This document shows positions 9,817 to 18,757 of a DNA stretch of 64,000 nucleotides, in pieces. This DNA comes from Perkinsela sp. pyNocScin1 (Eukaryota > Euglenozoa > Kinetoplastea > Prokinetoplastida > Perkinselidae). How positions within the stretch are numbered: position 1 is the stretch's first letter; each line of letters opens with the position of its first letter. Below the pieces are notes generated by a model. It was not told the DNA's origin. It worked only from the letters and a program-made list of their open reading frames with translations, and ran no database searches. The DNA lies in NCBI GenBank assembly GCA_964019655.1, contig CAXHTR010000005.1, positions 868,001 through 932,000 on the forward strand, read 5' to 3'. The position numbers and the translations under genes were made by a program.

Positions 9817-10740
9817 ATGACTCGAGGAAGTGAGCTTATTCGAGAAATCGTCGATCGCCCTAGAGATGAATTTCGGCCGCGCAGAGAAGGATTCCTCTTC
9901 ATTGGCAAAGAGGGGATCAGCGAACGCTACTTAACGCTGCAGTGCTTGATGATGATCGACAACTTCCTCAAGACGTACCAAGAGTTTATTGAAGGCGGAA
10001 TCGACATCGATAAGGCACATGCAGAGAAGCTTGGATTCCCACAAATGCTGGCGCACACACTGCGCGAGCTGAAAGTGTCAAAGCTGAAGGACAAAGATGA
10101 TGCGCTGCTTCGGTACAATGGGTTCTACGCATGTGCGTCCAGCGTCCCCGGGTACGTGCCCTTCTACTACAATAGGGCATTACGATTATTCCCACTGGCG
10201 CAGATCATTTCGCTGTATTTTTCAAAAATCTACGGGGACAGCGAGGAAATTCTGCACCTTAAAGAAACCGCGAGAGTATTTCGCCAAATTCTCCCCTTCG
10301 ACACGACATGCGATGCAAAAATTCAGCGGATTGGGCAGGCATTCGAGCAGATGGTCAAAAACTGCCAAGGCGATATATTTCACGGTATTTGCAAGTGTCC
10401 ACGGGTGTACGGGATCAAAGTTGAGATTCACAAAAACGCGTTGCTCGAGCTGATGAAGCGAACAATCGAAGACATCATGAAGGCAAAGATGAGCTTGTGG
10501 CCAGTCGGTTTTGAGTATGCGCATGCACTGTCGGAAGAAGCGCCAAACCCGGAGCTCGCGAGAAGGTGCTCGCTTATGTTCCACGTCACGGTCCTCGGTG
10601 AAAATGCGTTTTTGGGGTACTACAAGGACCCGCACAGGTCGAGATATAATCGTTTCTCCTTTACTGAAGCAGATATTATGAACTATTACAAGGAAATGTG
10701 TGAGGAGGAAGAAGAATGCACAGAAGATGAGGTTGGGTGA
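9817..10740 (+). CDS. Family C protein, copy 4, with acidic tail
   Basis: The R-E-I-V-D-R, F-I-G-K-E and Y-N-G-F-Y-A-C-A-S-S-V blocks are intact and the protein starts 86 bases after copy 3. A short insertion (I-D-I-D-K-A-H-A-E-K) after the first helix is shared with copy 5, marking these two as sisters. It ends in a strongly acidic stretch (E-E-E-E-E-C-T-E-D-E), longer than the acidic ends of copies 3 and 6. No signal peptide; the acidic end suggests a soluble protein with a charged partner, which is inference only. Confidence 0.83.
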   Translation: MTRGSELIREIVDRPRDEFRPRREGFLFIGKEGISERYLTLQCLMMIDNFLKTYQEFIEGGIDIDKAHAEKLGFPQMLAHTLRELKVSKLKDKDDALLRYNGFYACASSVPGYVPFYYNRALRLFPLAQIISLYFSKIYGDSEEILHLKETARVFRQILPFDTTCDAKIQRIGQAFEQMVKNCQGDIFHGICKCPRVYGIKVEIHKNALLELMKRTIEDIMKAKMSLWPVGFEYAHALSEEAPNPELARRCSLMFHVTVLGENAFLGYYKDPHRSRYNRFSFTEADIMNYYKEMCEEEEECTEDEVG

Positions 10741-11158
10741 GAAAATCGGTTGTTTTCTGTTTGATGGGAGGGTGCTTGGTTTGTCGCCATTTCATGTCGA
10801 GCATCGATTATGTCGTTCAAGCATAATTTTCATTCGTTTTTTATTCTTTGCAATAGTAAATGCTTTGAATCTACTAGACACCCTCAGCTGTAGAATACAT
10901 TGATATACTCTTTTGCCTAGTTCGTATGAAGGCTATTGCTACTTATTGAAATAGCAAACTGAATTTAATAGCACAGCTTTTCTCAAACATATGCAAACAG
11001 TAGCAGATTTCTGGGCATTCCAAATTTTGACTACAGATGAGTGCGTGAGTGACCTTATCATTACTGTCACACGTCTAGATATTCTATTACCGAAGTGCAC
11101 CTCAATCTCATCGTATCTCGTATCTTCAAAACCATTTTCCCCTTTTCCATAATCTCCA
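10741..11158. other. Intergenic region inside the family C array
   Basis: This is the longest spacer in the array. I see no decayed family C copy in it in any frame. The last 60 bases are pyrimidine-rich and lead into the ATG of copy 5. Confidence 0.45.
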
Positions 11159-12013
11159 ATGACCCGCAACGCAGAGATTATTCGCGAAATAGTCGATCGC
11201 AACTGTGTTGACTTTCAAACTGGAAAAGAAGGGTACTTATTCATTGGAAAAGAAGATATTGATGCGCGATACTTCACGATGCGGTGCATGATGATGATCG
11301 ATAACTTGATCAGCACATACAGGGACTTTATACAGGAAGGAATACGTATAAATAAGAAGCACGCAGAGAAAATCAAATTCCCCCAAAAGCTGAACCACAC
11401 ATTATGCGAGCTCAAAAAGGCAAAGCTTAAGGACAAAGTCGATGCGCTCCTTCGGTACAATGGCTTTTACGCATGCGCTTCCAGCGTGCCCGCGTACTTG
11501 CCATTCTTCAACAACACAGATCTGCAAATGTTTCCGCCCTCAGAGGTTGTGGAGCTCTATTTTCAACGGATCCATGACGACGAGGACGAAGAAGAAGTAT
11601 TGAACCTGAAGGAAGCAGCCGGCGTATTCCAACAGATCCTCCCCTTTTCGACGACGTGCGAGGCAAAGATGAGGCGAATTGGTCAAGCATTTGAGAAAAT
11701 GCTACAGGACTCGCGTAGCCACATATTCTTTGGCACCTGCAGTTGTCCACGCGCATGTGGAATCAAAATTGACATTCGAAACAACGCGTTGATGCAGATC
11801 AATAGGGACTCCATTGAAGACTTGCTCAAGCTGAAAATGAGCGCAAGGTCCTCGGATTACGAATATGTGCATGAGCTATCCCAAGAAGTTATGAATCTTC
11901 CGAAGCGAAACTCGCTGGTGTTTCATGTCACTATCCTCGGCGAAAATGCATTTATTGGCTATTGCATGGACCCAGATAGCACGAAGTACCATCGCTTTAC
12001 CTGCACAGAGTGA
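11159..12013 (+). CDS. Family C protein, copy 5
   Basis: A sister of copy 4: both share the I-x-I-x-K-x-H-A-E-K-x-x-F-P-Q insertion and the L-K-E-A-A/T-x-V-F-x-Q-I-L-P-F run. Distinctive is an extra acidic loop D-D-E-D-E-E-E before that run, and the absence of the acidic C-terminal tail: the protein stops soon after Y-H-R-F, right at the conserved C-terminal block. That shows the tail is dispensable in the family. The terminal block F-H-V-T-I-L-G-E-N-A-F-I-G-Y is intact, so it is probably functional. Confidence 0.83.
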   Translation: MTRNAEIIREIVDRNCVDFQTGKEGYLFIGKEDIDARYFTMRCMMMIDNLISTYRDFIQEGIRINKKHAEKIKFPQKLNHTLCELKKAKLKDKVDALLRYNGFYACASSVPAYLPFFNNTDLQMFPPSEVVELYFQRIHDDEDEEEVLNLKEAAGVFQQILPFSTTCEAKMRRIGQAFEKMLQDSRSHIFFGTCSCPRACGIKIDIRNNALMQINRDSIEDLLKLKMSARSSDYEYVHELSQEVMNLPKRNSLVFHVTILGENAFIGYCMDPDSTKYHRFTCTE

Positions 12014-12183
12014 TAGGATCTGTACACAGCAAACAAAGCGTGCTTGAATGGCACATGCAAGTGAACGCCCTGTTCAATCTTTCCCGGATTTAAGAGATTG
12101 ACAGTGCATCACATTCAATTCATTCAGTCAATTCCCTAAACTTAAAAATACTCTTGCTTATTTTCCTTTTCCGTCCTTCTCCA

Positions 12184-13098
12184 ATGACCCCCGGCGCAGA
12201 GCTCATCCGGGAAATAGTGGATCGAAATCGCGATGATTTTCGCCCCGGGAAAGAAGGGTACCTTTTCATTGGCAAAGAAGAGCTTGGTACTCGGTACTTT
12301 ACGCTTCGATGCCTCATGATGATTGATTACTTTATCAAAACCTTCCAGCAATACGTCGAGCACGCAATGAACGAAGAGAAAAGCGACTCGTTTTTAATGA
12401 GATCATACCCCGTGGTCCTCTCCCGCTTAAAGACCCACCTCGAAAAGGCGCGAAATGAAGACAAAAGTGACGCTCGGCTTCGCTACAATGGCTTCTATGC
12501 GTGCGCTACTAGCGTTCCTGGGTACATCCCCTTTTACAACAATGCGAATATTCCGATGGTATCCCCGTCGCAACTCTTGCAACTTTTTTTCCAAAGAATT
12601 TTCGGCGATTTGGAGGAGAGCCTACATCTGAAAGAAATTGTCCTCGCCTTCCGCCAAATCATACCCTTTGCAAACACATGCGATGCAAAAATTAAGCTGA
12701 TTGATCGCACATTCGATGCAGTGCTGGACAATATCCGTCAGAAGCACTTTGTCGGCCAATCCGATGAGCCTGTTGCCTGGGGTCTCAAAATTGACATTCG
12801 AAACAACGATGTGCTGCAGAGCATGGAGAGTATCATCGAAAAAATCATTCACGCGAAGCTTCGCGCAATGCCTGCAGTGTACGAATATGTGCCTGCACTG
12901 TCCAAAGAGGCACTGCACATTGAGATGCGACTCTCGGTTATGTTCCATGTTACTGTCCTTGGGGATCAAGCGTTTCTCGGGTACTACGTCGACCCGGAAA
13001 AGACGAACTACTACCGCTTTAACTACACGCACGAAGACATGATGAATTTTTACAACGATACGTACGCGGAGGAAATGGAAGCAGAAGAGTTCGAGTGA
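12184..13098 (+). CDS. Family C protein, copy 6
   Basis: I start at the ATG giving M-T-P-G-A-E-L-I-R-E-I-V-D-R because the frame upstream has only non-ATG starts and is a pyrimidine tract (about 12165-12182), the expected trans-splicing context. It resembles copy 3 more than copies 4 and 5: it lacks the H-A-E-K insertion and shares G-T-R-Y-F/L-T-L and Y-I/V-P-F-Y-N-N/S. The C-terminal block is intact and followed by an acidic tail (E-E-M-E-A-E-E-F-E). Last gene of the tandem array; the next gene is a secreted LRR protein. Confidence 0.84.
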   Translation: MTPGAELIREIVDRNRDDFRPGKEGYLFIGKEELGTRYFTLRCLMMIDYFIKTFQQYVEHAMNEEKSDSFLMRSYPVVLSRLKTHLEKARNEDKSDARLRYNGFYACATSVPGYIPFYNNANIPMVSPSQLLQLFFQRIFGDLEESLHLKEIVLAFRQIIPFANTCDAKIKLIDRTFDAVLDNIRQKHFVGQSDEPVAWGLKIDIRNNDVLQSMESIIEKIIHAKLRAMPAVYEYVPALSKEALHIEMRLSVMFHVTVLGDQAFLGYYVDPEKTNYYRFNYTHEDMMNFYNDTYAEEMEAEEFE

Positions 13099-13326
13099 GA
13101 TACTCGAATGAATCATTGGAAGCTCTAGACGTGTGTAAATGTTCGAAATTCGATAAGTCAATGATTTTTGAATGGTAAACTACTCTATCAGTACGTTCAA
13201 AAGCGTAAGCACTACCGACTGCTTCTATAAAGTTATGCCCTTTGCACAACGTGTGCTCTTTTTCTACTCCTTAGGCCTCTGCCTGATAGCCGTTTTTCCC
13301 TTGAATCTTGAGTTCACAGCACCACA

Positions 13327-14208
13327 ATGCCACAACTTTTTCCGCTTTTCACCGCCCCTGATTCAGCGCTTGGCCGACTCGACTATCAATCGCTGACCGA
13401 TCAAACGCTGATAGAAATTCTCATTGATGGAATGCAAGATGAGGGGAAATCGAAATTCCGAGATGCACATGGAGGCTTCAAAGATATCGGTGAATGGGAA
13501 GGTGTACAGTGCACAGATGGCCATGTGAAGATCATACACTTTGGCTCCATGAAATTCACAAATACAGATTTCCCCTTTTCCTGCATACCGCCGAGCGTCG
13601 ACTTTTTTTCTGTGATGAAATGCGCTATACACGGGACACTCGACACCTCGGCTCTCCCAAAAAATCTCGGATTCTTCAGTGTCTTCAGCAACGCGCTGCA
13701 CGGGCCTGTTGATTTCAGTTCGTTCCCAAGAAGTCTGGGGCACATTCACATCGGCTCCAACGCGTTCTGCGGGAGCTGTGCGCTGCGTGACCTGCCGCAA
13801 TCGCTCCGGTACTTCGTCGCGTATGACAACCAATTTAGTGGCGAAATCTCGCTGAATGATCTCCCGCCAGAACTGACAATGCTCTCCCTTTACAACAACA
13901 ATTTTTCGGGGTCGATCCGTATTGAGCGACTGCCAAACTCGATGACAAGAATCAATTTGAGCCAGAACGAATTTTCGGGCGATTTTGTGATGCTTGCGTT
14001 CCCACGGAGTCTCATCAGCATCAACATTTCGGGTAACCCGCTGAGTGGCACTGCAGTGCTCGCAAAGGCAACTGAAACAATGCGCTTTGTCATTCAGTAC
14101 AAGCCACTGCGCACACCTGAGGGACAGGGTCAGTTTCGGGTCGTTGACGAAGAAGGTGAGGAGCACGAGTGGCACCACAATGTGCTCTGGCACAATGAAG
14201 TTTGCTAG
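13327..14208 (+). CDS. Secreted LRR protein, family A, seven repeats
   Basis: A leader of about 11 residues precedes D-S-A-L-G-R-L-D and Q-T-L-I-E-I-L. The cap W-E-G-V-Q-C-T-D-G-H-V is well preserved but has only one clear cysteine. Seven repeats include N-A-L-H-G, N-A-F-C-G, N-Q-F-S-G, N-N-F-S-G, N-E-F-S-G and N-P-L-S-G. The last repeat leads into V-I-Q-Y-K-P-L-R, a tail shared with the 16244 gene (S-Y-K-P-P-R), and ends with an acidic and His-rich stretch. A 297-codon antisense frame over this gene is a codon-bias shadow. Confidence 0.88.
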   Translation: MPQLFPLFTAPDSALGRLDYQSLTDQTLIEILIDGMQDEGKSKFRDAHGGFKDIGEWEGVQCTDGHVKIIHFGSMKFTNTDFPFSCIPPSVDFFSVMKCAIHGTLDTSALPKNLGFFSVFSNALHGPVDFSSFPRSLGHIHIGSNAFCGSCALRDLPQSLRYFVAYDNQFSGEISLNDLPPELTMLSLYNNNFSGSIRIERLPNSMTRINLSQNEFSGDFVMLAFPRSLISINISGNPLSGTAVLAKATETMRFVIQYKPLRTPEGQGQFRVVDEEGEEHEWHHNVLWHNEVC

Positions 14209-14323
14209 AGCGATGCAAAGAAGATAGGTATCTCGTTGAGAGGGTCCAATCGACATCGATTGGATACTTATTGTTACTTACTTACTTCAGCCTCTCTATA
14301 CTTTTTCATTTATTTTTGTTGAA

Positions 14324-15079
14324 ATGCTCACCGTGCTATTTCTTTGCATAGCAGCGGACGCATCCATCGGGCGATTCGATCGCACCTCCCTCTCCGATCA
14401 GACTCTTATGGAGCTCTTTGTTAAGGATCTCCCAGAATTGAAGAAGTACAGACTCCAGGATGAAGAAGATGATTACAAAGATATTGCGCATTGGAAAATG
14501 GTGAAGCTGAATGACTCCCACCGCGTCACGAGTATTCAAACAGAGCGAGAGTTAAGGGGCAGTCTCAACTTCACGTACGTTCCACCACTCTGCCTTGAAA
14601 TAATAGCCGAAAGCGCCTACTTACTCGGGACGATTGAAACATCTTTGCTGCCCGACGGCCTACAGCTTATGAGCATCAGAAATAACAGTCTGCGTGGCAC
14701 GTTCGATTTTGAGAGGCTTCCACAGCAGATGAAGATCGTTGACATTTACCAGAACGACTTCAGCGGCAGTGCTGTGCTCGATAATTTACCCGCAGCCCTG
14801 GAGGATCTCGACTTAAGCTTAAATAATTTTGATGGGACTGTCTCGCTTGATTTGCTGCCACAGACGCTGCAAACGCTGAACATGAGCAAAAACCCACTGA
14901 CAGGGGCATTCATACTGCGCAACCCGCCTGCATCGCTCGACGCTCTCTGGGCAGATAACTGCGCATTCAGTGGGACGGCAGTCGTCCACAGCCGGGTCAA
15001 AGACATTGTCTTCCTCTGGCGGAATCATATTGAAGAAACGGTAGATGAGATTGGAGTGGCTTATGATGAAAACGCGTAG
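14324..15079 (+). CDS. Secreted LRR protein, family A, six repeats, cap cysteines lost
   Basis: The leader M-L-T-V-L-F-L-C-I-A-A-D-A is followed by S-I-G-R-F-D and Q-T-L-M-E-L-F. The cap position reads H-W-K-M-V-K-L: the tryptophan remains but Gly and Cys are gone, so this copy cannot form the usual cap disulfide. Six repeats follow, including N-S-L-R-G, N-D-F-S-G, N-N-F-D-G and N-P-L-T-G. The C-terminal cap is N-H-I-E-E-T-V-D-E-I-G. The upstream context CTTACTTACTTCAG with a pyrimidine-rich run fits an acceptor. Confidence 0.86.
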   Translation: MLTVLFLCIAADASIGRFDRTSLSDQTLMELFVKDLPELKKYRLQDEEDDYKDIAHWKMVKLNDSHRVTSIQTERELRGSLNFTYVPPLCLEIIAESAYLLGTIETSLLPDGLQLMSIRNNSLRGTFDFERLPQQMKIVDIYQNDFSGSAVLDNLPAALEDLDLSLNNFDGTVSLDLLPQTLQTLNMSKNPLTGAFILRNPPASLDALWADNCAFSGTAVVHSRVKDIVFLWRNHIEETVDEIGVAYDENA

Positions 15080-15170
15080 TTGCAAGGTCTCAAAGTATAG
15101 TCGTCGCAGTTAGAGCGCTGCTCTTGCTCCGTTAAAAATCATATTATTTTACTAACTTTTGCAATTCAGA

Positions 15171-16124
15171 ATGCTCGCGCTCGCTGCTATCGACAGTGCC
15201 ATCGGCAGATTCAACCATGGTGATCTGCCCGATCAGCAGGCGATCGAGCTCTTCTTATCTGGACTGGATCCTGAGATTCTCGAAAAATTCTATGAAGATA
15301 ACGGTGATTTTATGGACATATCATGTATTAGACCAAGCATTCTCGAAAATTACGACGAAGACACATTTCTTAACATTTCATTCAATGAGAGCGGAAAAGT
15401 CGAGTGCATAAATTTCTCCGAGGCACGGCTGTCAGGAACTCTGCAGTTTCGCTTTCTCCCACAGTCTGTGACATATCTGGATACGGCCTACAATGCACTG
15501 GAGGGATCACTGGAGACTGCTTTGCTCCCAGATGCCCTACTATGGCTGAGCATAGGCGTCAACAAGTTTTCAAATACGTTCGCATTCAATACGCTCCCGC
15601 AGCAACTGACGTGCCTTTCCATCAGTGCCAATAAATTCCATGGTAGTGCAGATTTCAGGAATCTCCCGCAGACACTCGAGACTCTCGAGATCTCAGGGAA
15701 TGATTTTTCGGGAGAGCTATGCCTTGACAGCCTGCCTCCAAAGCTGGAAAAACTCGATGCGGGACACAACAATTTTGTTGGAAGCGTTTCATTCGAAAAG
15801 CTCCCAGAATCTTTGCGGAATTTGGTTCTTTCTGGCAACAGCCTGAGTGGCGAAGTCGTGTTGACAGCGCTGCCGAAAAGCATGACACTCTTGTGGATAA
15901 ACGAGAATGAATTTTGCGGGCAGCTCAACGCCAGTCCCATACCAAATTCGCAATTCGTTCTGGACGCCGACGATAACTGTTTTTCGGGCGTGGCAATCCT
16001 TCAGGTTACGATATATACGAGTTATTCGATCAAGGGAAACCAGATCACGGCAGTCAGAGACGAAAAGGGCAATGCATATGTATGCAAATTGGATCAGTAC
16101 GGCTATGTATGGCGATTCTACTAA
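15171..16124 (+). CDS. Secreted LRR protein, family A, eight repeats
   Basis: The start is the ATG directly after CAATTCAGA, ahead of M-L-A-L-A-A-I-D-S-A-I-G-R-F. The cap region carries an acidic insertion (E-N-Y-D-E-D) and no W-G-V-C core. Eight repeats follow, with N-A-L-E-G, N-K-F-H-G, N-D-F-S-G, N-N-F-V-G, N-S-L-S-G and N-E-F-C-G. Its last three repeats and its tail (I-T-A-V-R-D-E-K-G, ending aromatic) closely match the leftward partial gene at 63.6-64 kb, so the two are near paralogues on opposite strands 48 kb apart. Confidence 0.87.
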   Translation: MLALAAIDSAIGRFNHGDLPDQQAIELFLSGLDPEILEKFYEDNGDFMDISCIRPSILENYDEDTFLNISFNESGKVECINFSEARLSGTLQFRFLPQSVTYLDTAYNALEGSLETALLPDALLWLSIGVNKFSNTFAFNTLPQQLTCLSISANKFHGSADFRNLPQTLETLEISGNDFSGELCLDSLPPKLEKLDAGHNNFVGSVSFEKLPESLRNLVLSGNSLSGEVVLTALPKSMTLLWINENEFCGQLNASPIPNSQFVLDADDNCFSGVAILQVTIYTSYSIKGNQITAVRDEKGNAYVCKLDQYGYVWRFY

Positions 16125-16243
16125 GGAAAAGGTGATAGAGTGTTTCATGAAGGGATAAAGAAGTTAAGAATTATAACGATATCTGCTCTCCCATTTCCAT
16201 CACATGTATAGCTTCGATTTCGCATTTCGTATTCATCAGTGAA

Positions 16244-17086
16244 ATGTTTCTGCACATTGCCGCAGCTGATGCCCACATGGGCCGGTTCGAGCACGCGATG
16301 CTTTCGCCACAGCAAGCAATCGAGCTTCTGTTGGAAAGCCTTGACGAAGAGTGCCGCCGACTGTTCCAGGACAAGGATGGGTATCTTCCACTGTGCAGCA
16401 TGCCAGGCGTCACCTGCGACGAAGACGAGAATGCAGTTGAGATTTCATGGGAAATTCAGCGTGTGGGTTCCTCGAAAGCGCTCGCTGGGACATTTGAATT
16501 TCAGTATCTACCAGACACACTTCAAAAGTTTACCTTAGAAAACTCAGATTTGACGACAGCACTTGACTTTGATGCACTGCCACAGGGACTCAAGCGCTGT
16601 GTTATCTTCGACACGACATTGACGGGAAGTATCAGCCTCGTCAGGCTTCCGAGCGAACTCGAGATTCTGCGCTGCGTCCGCAGCAATTTTTCAGGGAGCA
16701 TCGACTTGACGGCGCTGCCCCATCCTCTCAAGACTCTCAATCTCCGTATCAATAATCTCTCTGGGGAAATCGACCTTGAGCACCTGAACCCGAGCCTGCG
16801 CACGCTCTTGCTGAATAACAACAAGCTCGAGGGGAGTGTCTCGCTGGCCAAGCTGCCAGAGAGCCTGCTGGAGCTCAACCTCGAGGTGAATCAATTTCAC
16901 GGAACGCTCAAGCTGCGCCACCTTCCGCCGATGATGGCGAAGCTGAGCATCTGCAGGAACATGTTCTGCGGCGATCTGGACCTGCGCGGGCTGCCCAGTA
17001 GCTTGACAGTCTCGTACAAGCCACCGCGGTGGGTTCGGAAGGACTGCTCAAATCCGGAAATGAACGTAATTCGCGAAGAAAATTGA
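16244..17086 (+). CDS. Secreted LRR protein, family A, seven repeats
   Basis: The leader M-F-L-H-I-A-A-A-D-A runs into H-M-G-R-F-E and Q-Q-A-I-E-L-L. The cap reads C-S-M-P-G-V-T-C-D-E-D-E-N, with both cysteines but Met-Pro replacing Trp-x. Seven repeats follow, several with hydrophilic ladders (N-N-L-S-G, N-K-L-E-G, N-Q-F-H-G, N-M-F-C-G). The end shares the Y-K-P-P/L-R element with the 13327 gene instead of the V-D-E-x-G cap, so two alternative C-terminal caps circulate in family A. Confidence 0.87.
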   Translation: MFLHIAAADAHMGRFEHAMLSPQQAIELLLESLDEECRRLFQDKDGYLPLCSMPGVTCDEDENAVEISWEIQRVGSSKALAGTFEFQYLPDTLQKFTLENSDLTTALDFDALPQGLKRCVIFDTTLTGSISLVRLPSELEILRCVRSNFSGSIDLTALPHPLKTLNLRINNLSGEIDLEHLNPSLRTLLLNNNKLEGSVSLAKLPESLLELNLEVNQFHGTLKLRHLPPMMAKLSICRNMFCGDLDLRGLPSSLTVSYKPPRWVRKDCSNPEMNVIREEN

Positions 17087-17595
17087 GATTGGTGGATATT
17101 GAACAAAAGACAAAAGAATTCGATAAAGGTGGAAAGAAGCGCGGTGAAGTCGAATGTTGAAGCGGTGTATCTTTCTTTTATCTTTATCTTTGTATCAAAT
17201 GATCCCCGCATCAGACCGAAAAATATTCGGAAGCTAAGGCAGTACGTTCGTTGTGACATCTTGGATATTACCACAAGAGCAAGCATTACTGCGGAATTCT
17301 GGAGATTTTCACCGAATTTTGAAAAAGAATAACAGTGACCCCCTGCCTCAGAACTGGCTCATTTTGTATCCAAATTGCACTCATTGTTACAAGCTACCAT
17401 ACCTACTGTAGGTAAAGTTACTTTTAAACATTCAACTTCATACAAACTGTGACCCCCTTTTTTTTTTTTGGGGGGGGGGGGGGGAGGGGGGGGGGGGGTC
17501 TTGACCTCTCAGAATCAGCGTAGCAAGCCCTTGTTTAGTTGATTAAGCACGAGATAACTTTAGAGATAATTTCTCCTCTTTTATCTGCCTGTACA
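17087..17595. other. Intergenic region containing a long homopolymer tract
   Basis: Non-coding by eye. The central feature is the T/G tract annotated separately. Weak coding-like strings near 17099-17330 have no family match. Confidence 0.5.
17453..17498. repeat. C5-T12-G15-A-G13 homopolymer block
   Basis: Five C, then twelve T, then fifteen G, one A and thirteen G, in that order on the given strand. The G block can form intramolecular G-quadruplex structures, and the C5 can pair with part of it. Run lengths in such tracts are often misread, so exact counts are uncertain. Confidence 0.85.
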
Positions 17596-18411
17596 ATGAA
17601 CCTGGTTTTCCACTTTTTGCTGACAGCAGAGACAGGGCTACAAGGAAAACGAATGCTTGCTGACATGCAACACCGCTGCATGACTCGGGCATTTGAAAAG
17701 AACGATCGCATGCTTGACTTCTTCGTCCGTAAAAAAGAAGACGAGGCAGACTGCTGCGCCTGGCGCTTTACTCGCTGCACAGAGGATGCAATGACCACGC
17801 TTGTGTACTTCAAACCGCGGAACACGGACCCGTTCCACATCAATGTCGCTTGGTTCCCACAGACTTTGCAGTTTGTCCGGCTTGTGTATCCCAAACTGGT
17901 GAGCTTCAGCGTGCGTCAAATACCCCGAGATTCCCGATTATTTCAGGCACGTGGGTCGCGGTTTTTGGGCGCAGTAAAGTCGGATGTACTGAACCTTGCG
18001 GAGCTCCCAGAACGCATCGAGGAGCTCAACATTGACGCGGTAGGGACCAACTTGCATTTTCCATTTGCGACTGTTGTGATCCCGTCATTGCCGGAAACGC
18101 TCCGGCTGTGCTTCATACAAAGCGCGAGGAACCCAAGAACGGTGTATGTTTGCAACACTGCAATTCCCGAAGGCCTTGAGCAGATGATCATTCGGTCAGA
18201 TGATGCGAAGGCGAAGTGCGAGATAAAAGCCTTGGATGGCCGAAAGGTCGACAAGCGTATTTCCAACAAGAGAAATGTGAGGCTGCGTGAAACAGTCGAG
18301 GCGCTTCGGTATCCAAATCACTGTATAGAAGTCATTGAGGAATTTCAGTCAGAGGTGAATCAAATATTTGCCAGTCCCGGGGGAATGAATTCTGTTTTCA
18401 TGGGTCTTTGA
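17596..18411 (+). CDS. Secreted short LRR protein, family B
   Basis: The ATG at M-N-L-V-F-H-F-L-L-T-A gives a clean leader; the open frame upstream has only TTG. The cap D-C-C-A-W-R-F-T-R-C keeps three cysteines and Trp. Repeats are sparse: F-P-Q-T-L-Q-F, L-P-E-R-I-E-E-L, L-P-E-T-L-R-L-C and I-P-E-G-L-E-Q-M. The tail carries the signature A-L-D-G-R-K-V-D-K-R-I followed by a basic run, matching the leftward gene at 37013 almost step by step. A 40-residue extension after this is unique to this copy. Confidence 0.82.
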   Translation: MNLVFHFLLTAETGLQGKRMLADMQHRCMTRAFEKNDRMLDFFVRKKEDEADCCAWRFTRCTEDAMTTLVYFKPRNTDPFHINVAWFPQTLQFVRLVYPKLVSFSVRQIPRDSRLFQARGSRFLGAVKSDVLNLAELPERIEELNIDAVGTNLHFPFATVVIPSLPETLRLCFIQSARNPRTVYVCNTAIPEGLEQMIIRSDDAKAKCEIKALDGRKVDKRISNKRNVRLRETVEALRYPNHCIEVIEEFQSEVNQIFASPGGMNSVFMGL

Positions 18412-18757
18412 ACGGGGCACGTCTTCGCTCAGCGTTTTCCAACCGCTGACAATCGTTATTTTTTGGGGTCTGGGATTTAAGGGTGTCATTCTGATGTCCA
18501 CTGACCCTAAAAAATAGGTTTTATCAATAAATTTCGTATACCGCGCCATTATAAAAAAGCATACTGGAGTCAGTTGAGGTTTCTTAGGTCTCGAAATGGG
18601 GCCATTCGAAATTTCAAGAGCTTCAAGTGGGGCCAGTCAGGCTAATAATATCAAAAGTTTGGCAAACACTGCCTTAACTTCGCAGAAAAATATCTCTATC
18701 TCTGAGCAGGATCCTTTAGCCTGATTGTTTTGCAAATCTGTCTACTATCTCTCAGAA
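18412..18757. other. Intergenic region with dispersed 28-base repeat
   Basis: Positions 18480-18507 hold the second copy of the AGGGTGTCA...ACTGACCC string seen at 2379-2408. No gene is visible. A pyrimidine-rich acceptor context closes the region. Confidence 0.5.
18738..18755 (+). promoter_or_regulatory. Candidate trans-splice acceptor before the 18758 gene
   Basis: CTGTCTACTATCTCTCAG lies two bases before the ATG. The tract and terminal AG are seen directly; the trans-splicing role is inferred. Confidence 0.4.

Noticed and set aside
6736-13098. Family C as LRR relatives
   Set aside because: No LP-x-x-L ladder, no cap and no leader; the conserved blocks are unrelated to the LRR families.
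13363-14256. 297-codon leftward frame over the 13327 LRR gene
   Set aside because: It has no leader, cap or repeats and is fully antisense to a canonical LRR gene; codon bias of the sense strand keeps it open.
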